Shown: piece after piece, positions 20,172-29,218 of the stretch
Layout of the letters: each line of letters opens with the position of its first letter
Numbering within the stretch: position 1 is the first letter of the stretch
Assembly (NCBI GenBank): GCA_963710615.1
Contig: CAVQBF010000019.1
Coordinates: forward strand, 1-64,000
Reading direction: 5' to 3'
From: GCA-2746605 sp963710615
Lineage (GTDB): Bacteria; Bacteroidota; Ignavibacteria; Ignavibacteriales; Melioribacteraceae
Length of the DNA stretch: 64,000 nucleotides
Position numbers and translations under genes: made by a program
The notes under the pieces: model-generated
The model's input: the letters and a program-made list of their open reading frames with translations, nothing else
Told to the model about the DNA's origin: nothing
Databases searched by the model: none

Positions 20172-21100
20172 ACATATCGATTGTAATCATTAATTATAAC
20201 TCTATTGAGTTAATAAAAGATTGTCTGCAGTCTTTTGAAAAATACTCAAGCGGATTCACGTACGAAATAATAATAGTTGATAACTCTGACCAAACCGAAC
20301 TTCAAGAGAAACTTAACCACTTTAAGAATTTAAAATTTATTACTAACAAGGAGAATAAAGGCTTTGCAGCGGCTAACAACCAAGGATTAAAAATTGCAAA
20401 TGGTGAGTATATCCTATTCCTAAATAATGATACACTTTTTACAGAAAATTCAATATTCAAAATATTTCAGTTTCTTTCTTCTAAAGAAGAAGATATAATC
20501 TTAGGTTGTAAACTTTTAAATAAAGACTTGACTCTACAGCATTCTGTATTAGATTTTTTTACAGTTTGGAACACATTTACTTCAAATTTCTTTCTTTATT
20601 TATTATTTCCAAAATCAAAGTATTTTAATAAGTATTATTTAATGAATAGAAAAGTTAATTATATAACTGAAGTTGATGTTGTGACTGGAGCTTTTCTTTT
20701 AGCAAATAGAGAAACCTTGTTAGAGTTAAACGGTTTTGATGAAAGATTTTTCTTTTACGCTGAAGAAATGGACCTTTGTTATAGACATAAACAAAATGGT
20801 GGAATAGTAATTTATTATCCCGAAACATCTGTAATACACCTTAAAGGTGAAACGACTAAAAAGAATATTTGGTTCATGTATAAAAACCGATCAAGAGCAA
20901 TGATTCAGTTTTTCCAAAAACATTTTAGTAAAATTAAACTGCCTTTTGCTTTAATATTTCATTATTTAGGATTGTTAATTCGTATTCCAATATTATTTAT
21001 CGGAGGAATACTTACTTTTAATCAAAAACTAATAGTTCAATCATATATATTCATAAAATTATTTTTTTATTACCCCAAAAATTTATTTAAATCATCCTAA
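20144..21100 (+). CDS. Family 2 glycosyltransferase (rhamnosyltransferase-like)
   Basis: A 318-residue GT-A fold enzyme. It has the N-terminal ISIVIINYNS strand, IIIVDNSD, the donor-loop phrase NKGFAAANNQGL with FLNNDT as the DxD-like metal site, and the acceptor-side block GFDERFFFYAEEMDLCYR (about 198-215). This pattern matches GT2 enzymes of the rhamnosyltransferase/WcaA type that act in the cytoplasm on lipid-linked acceptors. Hydrophobic stretches near the C terminus (about 265-295) suggest membrane association. The start overlaps the flippase gene. The sugar transferred cannot be inferred from sequence. Confidence 0.87.
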   Translation: MVSQISDQINISIVIINYNSIELIKDCLQSFEKYSSGFTYEIIIVDNSDQTELQEKLNHFKNLKFITNKENKGFAAANNQGLKIANGEYILFLNNDTLFTENSIFKIFQFLSSKEEDIILGCKLLNKDLTLQHSVLDFFTVWNTFTSNFFLYLLFPKSKYFNKYYLMNRKVNYITEVDVVTGAFLLANRETLLELNGFDERFFFYAEEMDLCYRHKQNGGIVIYYPETSVIHLKGETTKKNIWFMYKNRSRAMIQFFQKHFSKIKLPFALIFHYLGLLIRIPILFIGGILTFNQKLIVQSYIFIKLFFYYPKNLFKSS

Positions 21101-21231
21101 AAGATTTTCATGAAACTTAATAATTTACAATTTATATTTTTATTTTCTGGACAAACATATTCTATTTACGTACCAGAAATCACCTAATCTCTCAAATGGA
21201 CAAATTAAAGGATTAAAAATAAGGAAGCATA

Positions 21232-22167
21232 ATGCGAAAAAGAATATTAATAACAGGTGGTGCAGGATTTTTAGGTAGTCATCTTTCTGAGAAATTATTA
21301 AATGACGGACATGATGTAATTTGTGTGGATAATTTTTTTACAGGTAATAAAGAAAATATTAAACATTTACTTGATAACCCATTCTTCGAACTTTTACGGC
21401 ACGATGTAACCTTTCCATTATACGTTGAAGTTGATGAAATTTACAATTTAGCTTGCCCGGCTTCACCAATTTATTATCAGTTCGATCCGATACAAACTAC
21501 AAAAACCTCTGTAGTTGGAGCAATAAATATGCTAGGTTTGGCAAAAAGAACAAAAGCAAAAATCTTACAAGCCAGTACTTCCGAAGTTTATGGCGATCCC
21601 GATGTTCACCCGCAACCGGAAACTTATAAAGGTCTTGTAAACCCAATTGGTCCAAGAGCATGTTATGATGAAGGGAAAAGATGCGCTGAAACATTATTCT
21701 TTGATTACCATAGATTATTTAACATGAATATAAAGGTTATGAGAATCTTTAATACTTACGGACCTAGAATGGATGTGAATGATGGAAGAGTAGTAAGCAA
21801 TTTTATTGTACAAGCACTTAAAGGCGAAGAGATAACAATTTACGGAGATGGTAAACAAACCAGAAGCTTTTGTTATGTAGATGATCTTATAAATGGAATG
21901 GTAACTTTTATGAACAGCCGCGAAGGATTTACCGGACCGGTTAATATCGGTAATCCAGATGAATTTACTATGTTAGAACTGGCTGAACAAGTTATTGAAA
22001 TTACTAATTCTAAATCTAAATTAAAATTTATGCCACTTCCGCAAGATGATCCGATGCAGAGACAACCCGATATTACATTAGCAAAAAAAGAACTTAATTG
22101 GGAGCCCACAATTAAACTTAGAGAAGGTTTGGAAAAAACTATCAAATATTTTGAGAAGGTAATTTAA
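21232..22167 (+). CDS. uxs: UDP-glucuronate decarboxylase (UDP-xylose synthase)
   Basis: Extended SDR that decarboxylates UDP-glucuronic acid to UDP-xylose. The 311 residues contain GGAGFLGSH (7-15), the substrate-loop phrase NLACPASPIYYQFDP, ASTSEVYGDP, and the catalytic block GPRACYDEGKR with Tyr145 and Lys149; PRxxYDExKR is a UXS hallmark. The downstream NTYGPRMDVNDGRVVSNF and GDGKQTRSFCYVDDL fit too. An AAGGAAG motif precedes the ATG. A UDP-glucose dehydrogenase to supply the substrate is not in the window. This gene marks the left edge of the T9SS cargo island. Confidence 0.92.
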   Translation: MRKRILITGGAGFLGSHLSEKLLNDGHDVICVDNFFTGNKENIKHLLDNPFFELLRHDVTFPLYVEVDEIYNLACPASPIYYQFDPIQTTKTSVVGAINMLGLAKRTKAKILQASTSEVYGDPDVHPQPETYKGLVNPIGPRACYDEGKRCAETLFFDYHRLFNMNIKVMRIFNTYGPRMDVNDGRVVSNFIVQALKGEEITIYGDGKQTRSFCYVDDLINGMVTFMNSREGFTGPVNIGNPDEFTMLELAEQVIEITNSKSKLKFMPLPQDDPMQRQPDITLAKKELNWEPTIKLREGLEKTIKYFEKVI

Positions 22168-22230
22168 TATTTAGTTAATTTAGTATAATTATAAATATTT
22201 AATTTTATATTAAAATTTGCACTTACTAAG

Positions 22231-22371
22231 ATGAATCACATCTGCATATCTTTGTTTTTTGTACTTTTTATTAGCTTGCCAATTTTTCCACAATCTTTTT
22301 CAGAGCAAGTAATTACATATGCTGACTTTGGAAATTTTCAACAAACTAAAAAGATGGTTTTATTGAGGTAA
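22231..22371 (+). pseudogene. Mini-ORF: signal peptide joined to a T9SS tail, probable deletion scar
   Basis: A 46-codon frame starts with a convincing signal peptide (MNHICISLFFVLFISLPIFPQ), has only about a dozen residues after it, and then ends GNFQQTKKMVLLR. That end is nearly the same as the last residues of the T9SS sorting domains at 23608 (GNFQKTKKMVLLR) and 25471 (GNFQETKKMVLLN). The body of the secreted protein and most of the sorting domain are absent. The simplest reading is a gene collapsed by an internal in-frame deletion. The stop is followed three bases later by the next gene, the same spacing as at the next cargo junction. A real small secreted peptide cannot be excluded. Confidence 0.6.
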
Positions 22372-22374
22372 ATA

Positions 22375-23608
22375 ATGAAAAAATGTGTTAAAATTTGGCT
22401 AATATCAATTATTTTCTTCTTCTTTATTATATCTGTATCAAAAGCGCAAGTTATACAAGGTGATGTGGTTCTTAGCTCACAAGCCGAAGTTGATTCATTC
22501 AAAGGAACGTCTATTACATGGTCACTTTTAATTAACGGCTCAGGCATTACTGATTTATCACCCCTTTCAACTCTAACTTCTATTGGTGGACATTTATTGA
22601 TATATAAGTCCCATCTCTTACTAATCTTGAAGGATTACACAATATCACAACTTTAGGCGCAAATTTAGAAGTAAAAGAGACTCATAATCTTCTCAGTCTT
22701 AATGGATTACGTAATTTAGCTTCAATAGGTGGTAGTATAAAAATTGAGCAAAATGGTGAACTTAAAAACCTTGGATTAAATAAACTTGACTCACTAGGTA
22801 AATCAATTTCTATATTATCAAATGACTCGTTGATCACAATTGATGGTTTCAACAACCTAATTACTATTAATGAACATTTAGAGATTAGTTATAATTCTAG
22901 TCTCATAAATCTGAATGGCTTTAAAAAAATTTCTAATATTTCTGGTACTTTTGTCATTAGCAGCAACAATGCCTTACAAATCTTGATGGATTATGCAATT
23001 TAGAATATGTTGAAAATGGAATTTCTATATGGGGAAATCATTCTCTCTCAAATCTTGATGGACTGAGTAATCTTAGGCATCTCAAAGGCATTATGGATAT
23101 TGAAATGAACTCTTCTCTTGCTCAATTTTGTGGTTTATATACACTGATTAGTTTAGGCACTGCTAGAGGACATATTATAATTGAGCAAAATTTAATAAAT
23201 CCCAGTGAACAACAAATATTAGAAAATGGCCCATGTGATCCTTTGGATATTGCACAATATGATTTGGGTGAACTAAGTGTTTATAGACTTGATCAAAACT
23301 ATCCAAATCCCTTTAATCCAACGACAATTATTAGGTATATAATCCCAAATTCAACTGTCATCTCGAATCCCCAACGTGGTGAGAGATCTCCAAACTTGGA
23401 GATTTCTCCCTCCGGTCGAAATGACAATGTCTCGTTAATAATTTATAATATTCTTGGAAAAGAAATAGCAACATTAGTAAATAAAACTCAGCCAGCCGGT
23501 AATTATGGAGTTAATTTTGATGCATCAACTTTACCAAGCGGAGTTTATTATTACCAATTAAAAGTTGGTAATTTCCAAAAAACGAAAAAGATGGTTTTAT
23601 TGAGGTAA
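22375..23608 (+). CDS. T9SS-secreted receptor-L-domain/LRR-like protein (two frameshifts)
   Basis: An exported cargo protein. It starts MKKCVKIWLISIIFFFFIISVSKAQ, a signal peptide. The body is made of repeats of about 22-25 residues such as LHNITTLGANLEVKET, LNGLRNLASIGGSIKI, LDSLGKSISILSND and FNNLITINEHLEISYN, resembling receptor-L-domain or leucine-rich repeats. The C terminus is a T9SS sorting domain with NYPNPFNPTT, GVYYYQLKVG and KKMVLLR. The frame changes near 22605 and near 22978; the second is explained by one missing A in an AAAA run. Reading continues cleanly after each, so the protein was probably intact recently or is intact in reality. The sorting domain carries a palindromic insertion at 23357-23425. 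Confidence 0.72.
23285..23605 (+). repeat. T9SS C-terminal sorting domain cassette, copy 1
   Basis: This stretch is highly similar at the DNA level to 25147-25468: the blocks around CTATCC.AATCC.TTTAATCC, AATAAAACTCAGCCAGCCGG and AAGATGGTTTT are shared nearly base for base, although the gene bodies upstream are unrelated. It encodes the domain recognised by the T9SS. The similarity suggests recent duplication or gene conversion of the cassette. Confidence 0.7.
23357..23425 (+). repeat. In-frame palindromic element inside a T9SS sorting domain, copy 1
   Basis: 69 bases, a multiple of three. The ends GTCATCTCGA and TCGAAATGAC are inverted repeats with one mismatch, and inner arms GAGATCTCC and GGAGATTTCTC also pair around an AAACTT loop. 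It is translated as part of the protein (SNPQRGERSPNLEISPSGRN). The sorting domain ending at 50388 has no such segment between its IP and IYN landmarks, which shows this is an insertion. Confidence 0.75.
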
Positions 23609-23611
23609 TTG

Positions 23612-25471
23612 ATGAAAAAAATATTTCTTGCTTTATTATTTATATTATTAAATACGGCTAACCTAGCTCAGAATATTCCTTATGCTGAAGTATTTCAAAT
23701 CAATTCAATGACGTATACCAATCCATCTCACCCAACTGTTTTTAATCTGACACAGGGTAAAATAATTGTCTGCTGGGGGAGTAATGAAGGTATTTATGCG
23801 CAATTATTTGATCAAAATTTAAATAAGATTGGATCTGAATTTAAAGTAAATACTGAAACAGTTGAATTTGCAGTTACTCCGAAAGTTGCAAATTTATCTG
23901 GCGGAAAATTTGTGATTTCATGGGGTAGTATCATTGAAGCAGGTGAAAATGCCAATGTATGTTTTCAGCTGTTTGATGCCAACGCATTGAAATTAGGAAG
24001 TGAACTACAATTTAATTTTAATACTGAAAAACAACTAGTGGAACATGATTTTACATCTCTTTCGAACGATAATTTTGTTATTCCTTATGTTAGTGGCGGA
24101 GTTACTGATTCAGCTTCATTATATTTTCAAATTTTCGATGAATCAGGTAATAAAATTGGAGACGAAATATTTATCAATAAAATTGATGAATGGTCGACCT
24201 TTGATCCCTCAATCACCGTATTGAATAATGATCGATTTGTAGTCTGTTGGCAAAACGGATATCCATCCGGAATATTTGCACAGATTTACAATAATGATGG
24301 AACAAAAGTAAACTCTGAAATTCTTGCGAGTAATGAAATTACTGATTATTTATTTCGGCCTGTTCTATGTTCACTAGATAATGGGGATTTTGTAATTATT
24401 TGGGAAAAGAACCAAAGTAGCTCAGGTAATGAATATAATGGAATTTACGGTCAAGTATTTAATGAAGATGGTATGAAAATAGGTGAACAATTTAAAGTTG
24501 ATAATCCCATTTATGGGTGGGGAACATTTCCGGTAGTGTGTCCAATGGATGATGGTGGTTTTCTTGTTACTTGGTTTAATGATGGAATTGATAAAGCTAT
24601 TTTTAATCAAATGTACAATAGCTCTTACAGTAAAGAAGGTAAGAATTTTATAGTTCATAATGCGTGGTCAAATGATTCTGATGTAAGCAGTTTGAATTTT
24701 AGTAGATATATGATAGTGTGGAGTGAGTGGCTGATCAGTGAACAGGAGAGGAGGATCTTTGGAAAATACTATCTTAATGAACCATTAAATCATGATCTTA
24801 AAAATTTTAATATTTTAGAACCGATATTAGATGCAACAATTTTTGAAAGTAACCCGATCTTTAAATGGGAAAAATCTTCTGATATAAAAATAAATTTCAA
24901 TTGGGAATTAACATATGATTTGTATATCGATGACAATGAGCAATTCTTAAATCCTCTAACAGAGATAGGAATTGAAGATACAACTTATCAAATAGATTCA
25001 TTAATTCCAGGTAAAACATATTACTGGAAAGTATTAGCAAAAAATATCTCTGGAGACTCGTTGTGGAGTTCAAATGTTAATGGATTTTATATTGATCCAA
25101 ATGCTACAGATATAAAGGAAATAATTTCAGAAACTCCAACAGAATTTAAATTATTTCAAAACTATCCCAATCCGTTTAATCCAACAACAATAATTAAGTA
25201 CACAATACCGGCTTATGATGTCATCTCGAATCCCCAACGGGGTGAGAGATCTCAAAACCAGGAGATTTCTCCCTCAGGTAGAAATGACTATGTTTCGTTG
25301 ATAGTTTATAATGTTCTTGGGAAAGAAGTTGAAACATTAGTAAATAAAACTCAGCCAGCCGGTAATTATGAAGTTAATTTTGATGGGACTAAACTGAGTA
25401 GCGGGGTTTATTATTACCAGTTAAAAGTTGGAAATTTTCAAGAAACTAAGAAGATGGTTTTGCTTAATTAA
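23612..25471 (+). CDS. T9SS-secreted repeat protein with fibronectin-like region
   Basis: A 619-residue cargo protein. A signal peptide (MKKIFLALLFILLNTANLAQ) is followed by about seven repeats of roughly 50 residues, each with a phrase like IYAQLFDQNLNKIGSEFKV, FQLFDANALKLGSELQF or IYGQVFNEDGMKIGEQFKV alternating with GGKFVISWGS-type strands, a beta-rich design. Residues about 415-495 (TIFESNPIFKWEKS, TYYWKVLAKNISGDSLWS) look like a fibronectin type III-like domain. The C terminus is a sorting domain with NYPNPFNPTT and KKMVLLN, carrying the palindromic insertion. I take the ATG at 23612 over the TTG one codon earlier. Ligand and function are unknown. Confidence 0.8.
   Translation: MKKIFLALLFILLNTANLAQNIPYAEVFQINSMTYTNPSHPTVFNLTQGKIIVCWGSNEGIYAQLFDQNLNKIGSEFKVNTETVEFAVTPKVANLSGGKFVISWGSIIEAGENANVCFQLFDANALKLGSELQFNFNTEKQLVEHDFTSLSNDNFVIPYVSGGVTDSASLYFQIFDESGNKIGDEIFINKIDEWSTFDPSITVLNNDRFVVCWQNGYPSGIFAQIYNNDGTKVNSEILASNEITDYLFRPVLCSLDNGDFVIIWEKNQSSSGNEYNGIYGQVFNEDGMKIGEQFKVDNPIYGWGTFPVVCPMDDGGFLVTWFNDGIDKAIFNQMYNSSYSKEGKNFIVHNAWSNDSDVSSLNFSRYMIVWSEWLISEQERRIFGKYYLNEPLNHDLKNFNILEPILDATIFESNPIFKWEKSSDIKINFNWELTYDLYIDDNEQFLNPLTEIGIEDTTYQIDSLIPGKTYYWKVLAKNISGDSLWSSNVNGFYIDPNATDIKEIISETPTEFKLFQNYPNPFNPTTIIKYTIPAYDVISNPQRGERSQNQEISPSGRNDYVSLIVYNVLGKEVETLVNKTQPAGNYEVNFDGTKLSSGVYYYQLKVGNFQETKKMVLLN
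25147..25468 (+). repeat. T9SS C-terminal sorting domain cassette, copy 2
   Basis: Counterpart of 23285-23605, sharing long near-identical blocks and the same inserted palindrome at the same position, although the two genes differ upstream. It supports spread of the cassette as a unit. Confidence 0.7.
25220..25288 (+). repeat. In-frame palindromic element inside a T9SS sorting domain, copy 2
   Basis: Again exactly 69 bases, beginning GTCATCTCGA and ending GAAATGAC, with the same inner arms. It differs from copy 1 at a few positions (for example AACGGGG for AACGTGG and CAGGTAG for CCGGTCG) and is translated as SNPQRGERSQNQEISPSGRN. The frame is preserved. Confidence 0.75.
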
Positions 25472-25520
25472 TATTGGATAAAAATTTTATTATAGAAATC
25501 AAAAAGTAATACTCTGATAA

Positions 25521-26308
25521 ATGGGAACTAGATTCATAATTAAAAATAAATTTAAAATACTATTTATTCTGATGTTGTTATTTGTTGCTTGTAATATTTC
25601 TGAACTAGTAAATAATAATGAAGAGACATATGATGATTTCATTATAGAATTTACCAATGGAGATTTCAGCTATGAATATATCGGATGGGAAATTGATAAA
25701 GCAAAACATAAGAATACTATTTAATTGATTTTGTTGATGATGAAAAAATAAACAAATGTGCAAAAATTTATGTCTCACCTACAGAACGACGCACAGAAAT
25801 TTCTCTAGTTTACCCTTCAGATTATGGCAGAAAGATAAGTTATAAATGGAAATATAAACTTGATTCAACTTATGTTCTAAATAACCTTCCTCAAACAATT
25901 CACCAATTTCATGATAAACCAGATTTTGCAAATGGGGAAACATGGTATAATTATACTCAGCACCCGCCACCCATTTATACAAGGTTAAGGAGAGATTATG
26001 TACTTATAATGGTAAATACAATTGAAAATGGACTAAAAGAATTAACGCAGACAAAAATTGAAGTAGGTAAATGGTTTACAATTGAATATTTCTGTCATTG
26101 GACATTGGATGAAGATGGATTTATCGAAGTTAAAATAAATGGTGAATATGCAACTCCTTTTAATGGAGTAGATTATAAGTATTACATGCCTACTGTGTAT
26201 AATACGGAAAGTAATTTTTTTAAAGTTGGATTATACAGAGATCCAGTTATTTCAGATTCTTGCATCGTTTATGTTGATGATTTTGAACTTATTGAATTTG
26301 TAAATTAG
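25521..26308 (+). CDS. Lipoprotein resembling polysaccharide lyase/concanavalin-like family (one frameshift)
   Basis: The N terminus has a lipoprotein signal, with LLFVAC placing the lipidated Cys at residue 24. After a frame change near 25715 the protein continues through YVSPTERRTEISL, YKWKYKLDSTY, QFHDKPDFANGETW, GKWFTIEYFCHWTLDEDGFIEV, NGEYATPFNG and FKVGLYRD to VYVDDFELIEF, ending at 26308. This order (a W.Y.F-type strand, QFHD, then KVGLYRD and a VYVDDFE-type end) resembles the heparin lyase I-like polysaccharide lyase family (PF14099). It may cleave or bind surface glycan. The frameshift is isolated and the rest is intact. Family call is moderate. Confidence 0.62.
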
Positions 26309-26384
26309 ATGGATAAAAATTTGATTGAGTACTTGGCATATTTGAAAAGTGACTATAAATTTATAAATTGAAATAATATCATTC

Positions 26385-26489
26385 AGCAATTATAAAATAA
26401 GTTTTGATGGATCAGATGTTTTGCGTGGAGTTTATTATTAAAGATTGCAAACCGCTAAATATTTTGATACAAAAAAATGGTTTATTTAA
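26385..26489 (+). pseudogene. Decayed remnant of a T9SS sorting domain
   Basis: In one frame this reads SNYKISFDGSDVLRGVYY, a stop, then RLQTAKYFDTKKWFI and a stop. It lines up with the end of the sorting domain at 25471 (NYEVNFDGTKLSSGVYYYQLKVGNFQETKKMVLLN), with a TAA in place of the second of the three Tyr codons. No gene body precedes it. It is a true relic, unlike the frameshifted but otherwise clean genes nearby. The rest of 26309-26556 shows no gene. Confidence 0.65.
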
Positions 26490-26556
26490 AATGATCTGAA
26501 AATAAAAGACCTAATTTTTGTAAATTTGCATTTTAATTTTAGGTTATCAATTATAA

Positions 26557-27742
26557 ATGCCCAAGACATTAATGCTTCTCCAATCACCTTTTCCTCCGGA
26601 TGTTCGTCTGGAAAAAGAGATTAGAAGTCTAACACAAAATGGAATTGAGGTAGTAGTTTTATGCAACCAATACTCTAAGGAACTTGGTCCTACTTTCGCA
26701 GACTCTAAAATTATTAGGGTAAAAGCATTATTTGAGAAAAAAAAATCGAACAAGATTCTAAATTTCCCATTGTTTATCAATCCAAGATATATCTATTATA
26801 CACTTAAAACATTTCTTAAAGAAAAACCGGACATAATTCATGCGCACGACTTACCAATGGTTCCATTAGCCTTAATGCTAAAATGGATATTCAAAAAGAA
26901 TGTAATTTATGATATGCACGAAAATTATCCGGAAGCATTGATATCTTTTGATAAAAAAGGTTTTTTAAATCAGATATTTAAAAATCCACGTCTGGCGCAA
27001 AAGCTAGATAATTTTTGTCAGAAAAAAGTTGATAAAATTATAGTAGTAGTTGATGAAAATAAACTACATCTAACTAATAAAGGAATTGAAGAAAATAAAG
27101 TTGAAGTTGTTTCTAATACAATAGACATTAATGATCAATTAGGAGAGTTAATTTCAACTGAAAAATTAAAAGAATTTGAAAACAAATTTGTAATTCTTTA
27201 TTCAGGTAATGTAAGTGCGGCACGAGGTTTGGATACTCCAATTAAAGCTATGAAAATTATTGTTGAAGCAATACCAAATGCACTATATGGTGATAATTGG
27301 AGATGGTGATTATGTACCTTCCCTTAAAAAGTTAGCAGTCTCATTGAAAATGGAAGAATTTGTCAATTTTATAGAATGGCCTGGACATAATAAAATTTTA
27401 CCATATTTGAATAATGCTGATATTTTAATGATACCTCAACCAAATAATGAATATATAAATACTACAATTCCGCACAAACTATTTGAATACATGCATGTTG
27501 GCAGGCCTATTATTGTCTCTGATGCATTGCCATTAAAGAGGATAATTACAGAAACAAACGCCGGTATATTTTTCATTTCAGATAACACTGAAGATTTTGC
27601 TGGAAAGATTATTCTCCTAAAAGAAAGTAAAATCCCTTATGGTGAGAATGGTAAAAAAGCCGTAGAAGAAAAGTATAATTGGTCTGTTGAAAGTGAAAAA
27701 CTAAAACAAATTTATCATGTTTTAGTCAACAGAACTGCTTAA
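26557..27742 (+). CDS. Family 4 glycosyltransferase (one frameshift)
   Basis: A GT-B fold glycosyltransferase of about 395 residues. The N-terminal half (26557-27290) has LQSPFPPDVRLEKEIRSL, KPDIIHAHDLPMVPLALML, YDMHENYPEAL and LYSGNVSAARGLDTPIKAM; the C-terminal half (from about 27292) has IIGDGDYVPSLKKLA, FIEWPGHNKILPYLNNADI and PHKLFEYMHVGRPIIVSD, the family 4 E-containing donor site. The frame changes between ALY and the IIGDG strand at 27285-27295, inside a conserved beta strand, which points to a single lost or added base. It works in the cytoplasm on the growing glycan. Sugar specificity is unknown. Confidence 0.82.
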
Positions 27743-27799
27743 ATTTATTAATTAAAATCAAAAATTCAAACACTCTGGAACTGTTATAATATATCATTT

Positions 27800-28969
27800 A
27801 TGAATGAGTTAATTATTTTTATTTTCTTTATAGCACTAATTCTTCTTTTAAATAGTTATCTGTTTTATCCTCTTTTTTTAGTTATACTCAATTCAATTAG
27901 AAAAAGTGATAATAAAGAATTAGATGTTACTTTTGAGCCCACAATTTCAATTTTAATATCTGCTTTCAATGAAGAAAAAGTTATTGAGGAGACAATTAGA
28001 AATTTTTTCTCTCTGGACTATAACAAAGATAAATTAGAAATAATTGTTGGATCCGATAATTCAACCGACAGTACCAACCAAATTCTTACCAAACTGAGTG
28101 AGGAGTTTAATAAATTAAAAATTTTACTTTTTGATTACAGACAAGGCAAACAAGGTGTTCTTAATTCGCTTGTTAAAGAATCTAGTTCGGAAATTTTAGT
28201 TTTTACTGATGCCAACACTATTTTCAGAAATGATGCGATTAGAAATTTAATCAAGCACTATACTGGTAATGATATTGGAGGAGTTTGCGGGAAATTGGTT
28301 TTATTAGACTCTCAAGAAACTAAGGAATCGGGAAGTCAGGAAAAAACTTATTGGGACTTAGAATCAAAGATTAAAAATTTGGAAGGGAATTTAGGTTTTG
28401 TAATTGGGGCCAATGGTGGAATTTATAGTATTAGAAGAGAATTGTTTTCTGAAATTCCACAAAATACACCTATTATGGATGATTTGTTTATTTCTCTTAA
28501 AGTATTGGAGCAAAACAAAAAGTTTGTATATGCTAATGACGCAATTGCTGAAGAATTAAATGCTCCATCAATAAAAATTGAATTTAATAGAAAGATTAGA
28601 AATAATTCATTTGATCTAAATACTATCCGTCCGGTTAAAAAGTTATTATCTCTGAAATATGGACTGGTTTCATATGCTTTTTTCTCCCATAAAATTATTC
28701 GATGGATTACACCTATCTTACTAATACTATTATTTGTATCCAGCTTATATTTGCAAGAATATAGTAAATTTTTTGAGATTGTATTTATTGCACAAATAGT
28801 ATTCTATCTATTTTCAATTTTAGGCTGGATACTTAACACCATCAAGATTCAAATTAAAATTTTTGTACTTCCTTATTATTTTGTTATAACCAATATTGCA
28901 ATGCTTATCGGATTATGGAAATTTTATCGAAATTCTGAGAAAAGACACTGGCAATCAACAAAGAGATAA
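27800..28969 (+). CDS. Membrane-bound family 2 glycosyltransferase
   Basis: A 389-residue enzyme with one N-terminal helix (about 4-28), a GT2 core and two or three C-terminal helices (about 300-375), the layout of processive or lipid-linked GT2 enzymes. Motifs are ISILISAFNEEKVIEETI, IIVGSDNSTDST, the DxD-type VFTDANTIF, and PIMDDLFISLKV as the catalytic-base region. The QxxRW motif of cellulose-synthase-type enzymes is not evident; the nearest sequence is KIRNNSFDLNTIRP. It follows the GT4 gene by 57 bases and probably acts in the same pathway. Confidence 0.85.
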   Translation: MNELIIFIFFIALILLLNSYLFYPLFLVILNSIRKSDNKELDVTFEPTISILISAFNEEKVIEETIRNFFSLDYNKDKLEIIVGSDNSTDSTNQILTKLSEEFNKLKILLFDYRQGKQGVLNSLVKESSSEILVFTDANTIFRNDAIRNLIKHYTGNDIGGVCGKLVLLDSQETKESGSQEKTYWDLESKIKNLEGNLGFVIGANGGIYSIRRELFSEIPQNTPIMDDLFISLKVLEQNKKFVYANDAIAEELNAPSIKIEFNRKIRNNSFDLNTIRPVKKLLSLKYGLVSYAFFSHKIIRWITPILLILLFVSSLYLQEYSKFFEIVFIAQIVFYLFSILGWILNTIKIQIKIFVLPYYFVITNIAMLIGLWKFYRNSEKRHWQSTKR

Positions 28970-29046
28970 TTATTTTTCATTTATGTCTCAAAATCTTACA
29001 TAAACTTCCGACAATAACTTAGAAATTACTTTAAAAAATGATTTTT

Positions 29047-29098
29047 ATAAGACACTGAAATCTCTTATTTTACTTAAACCTAAAATATGGTGTCTTAT
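29047..29098. repeat. Inverted repeat ATAAGACAC in an intergenic gap
   Basis: ATAAGACAC at 29047-29055 is matched exactly by GTGTCTTAT at 29090-29098, 34 bases apart. It lies in the 249-base gap ahead of the aminotransferase gene. It could be an operator or a weak hairpin; nothing in the sequence decides between these. Confidence 0.3.
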
Positions 29099-29205
29099 TT
29101 TAAATCACATTTGTTGGAAAGAAGCAAAAAAATTGTACTTTTTTATTTGTTTGAAGTGTTTGATTCTACTAATTGAACAGCAAAATTAAATATATTTTCT
29201 CTTTT

Positions 29206-29210
29206 GGAGG
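29206..29210 (+). promoter_or_regulatory. Shine-Dalgarno that sets the aminotransferase start
   Basis: GGAGG lies eight bases before the ATG at 29219. A TTG five codons upstream in the same frame overlaps this motif and so cannot be the start; the ATG is preferred, and the protein then begins MKVPFLDL, as is usual in the DegT family. Confidence 0.7.
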
Positions 29211-29218
29211 CAAATTTT

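Noticed and set aside
21109..21186. A 25-codon ATG frame between the GT2 gene and uxs
   Set aside because: No ribosome binding site, no signal and no homology visible; probably chance in AT-rich DNA.
29047..29098. Inverted repeat considered as an attachment site or insertion-sequence end
   Set aside because: Arms are only nine bases, there is no transposase or direct repeat, and the loop is AT-rich.
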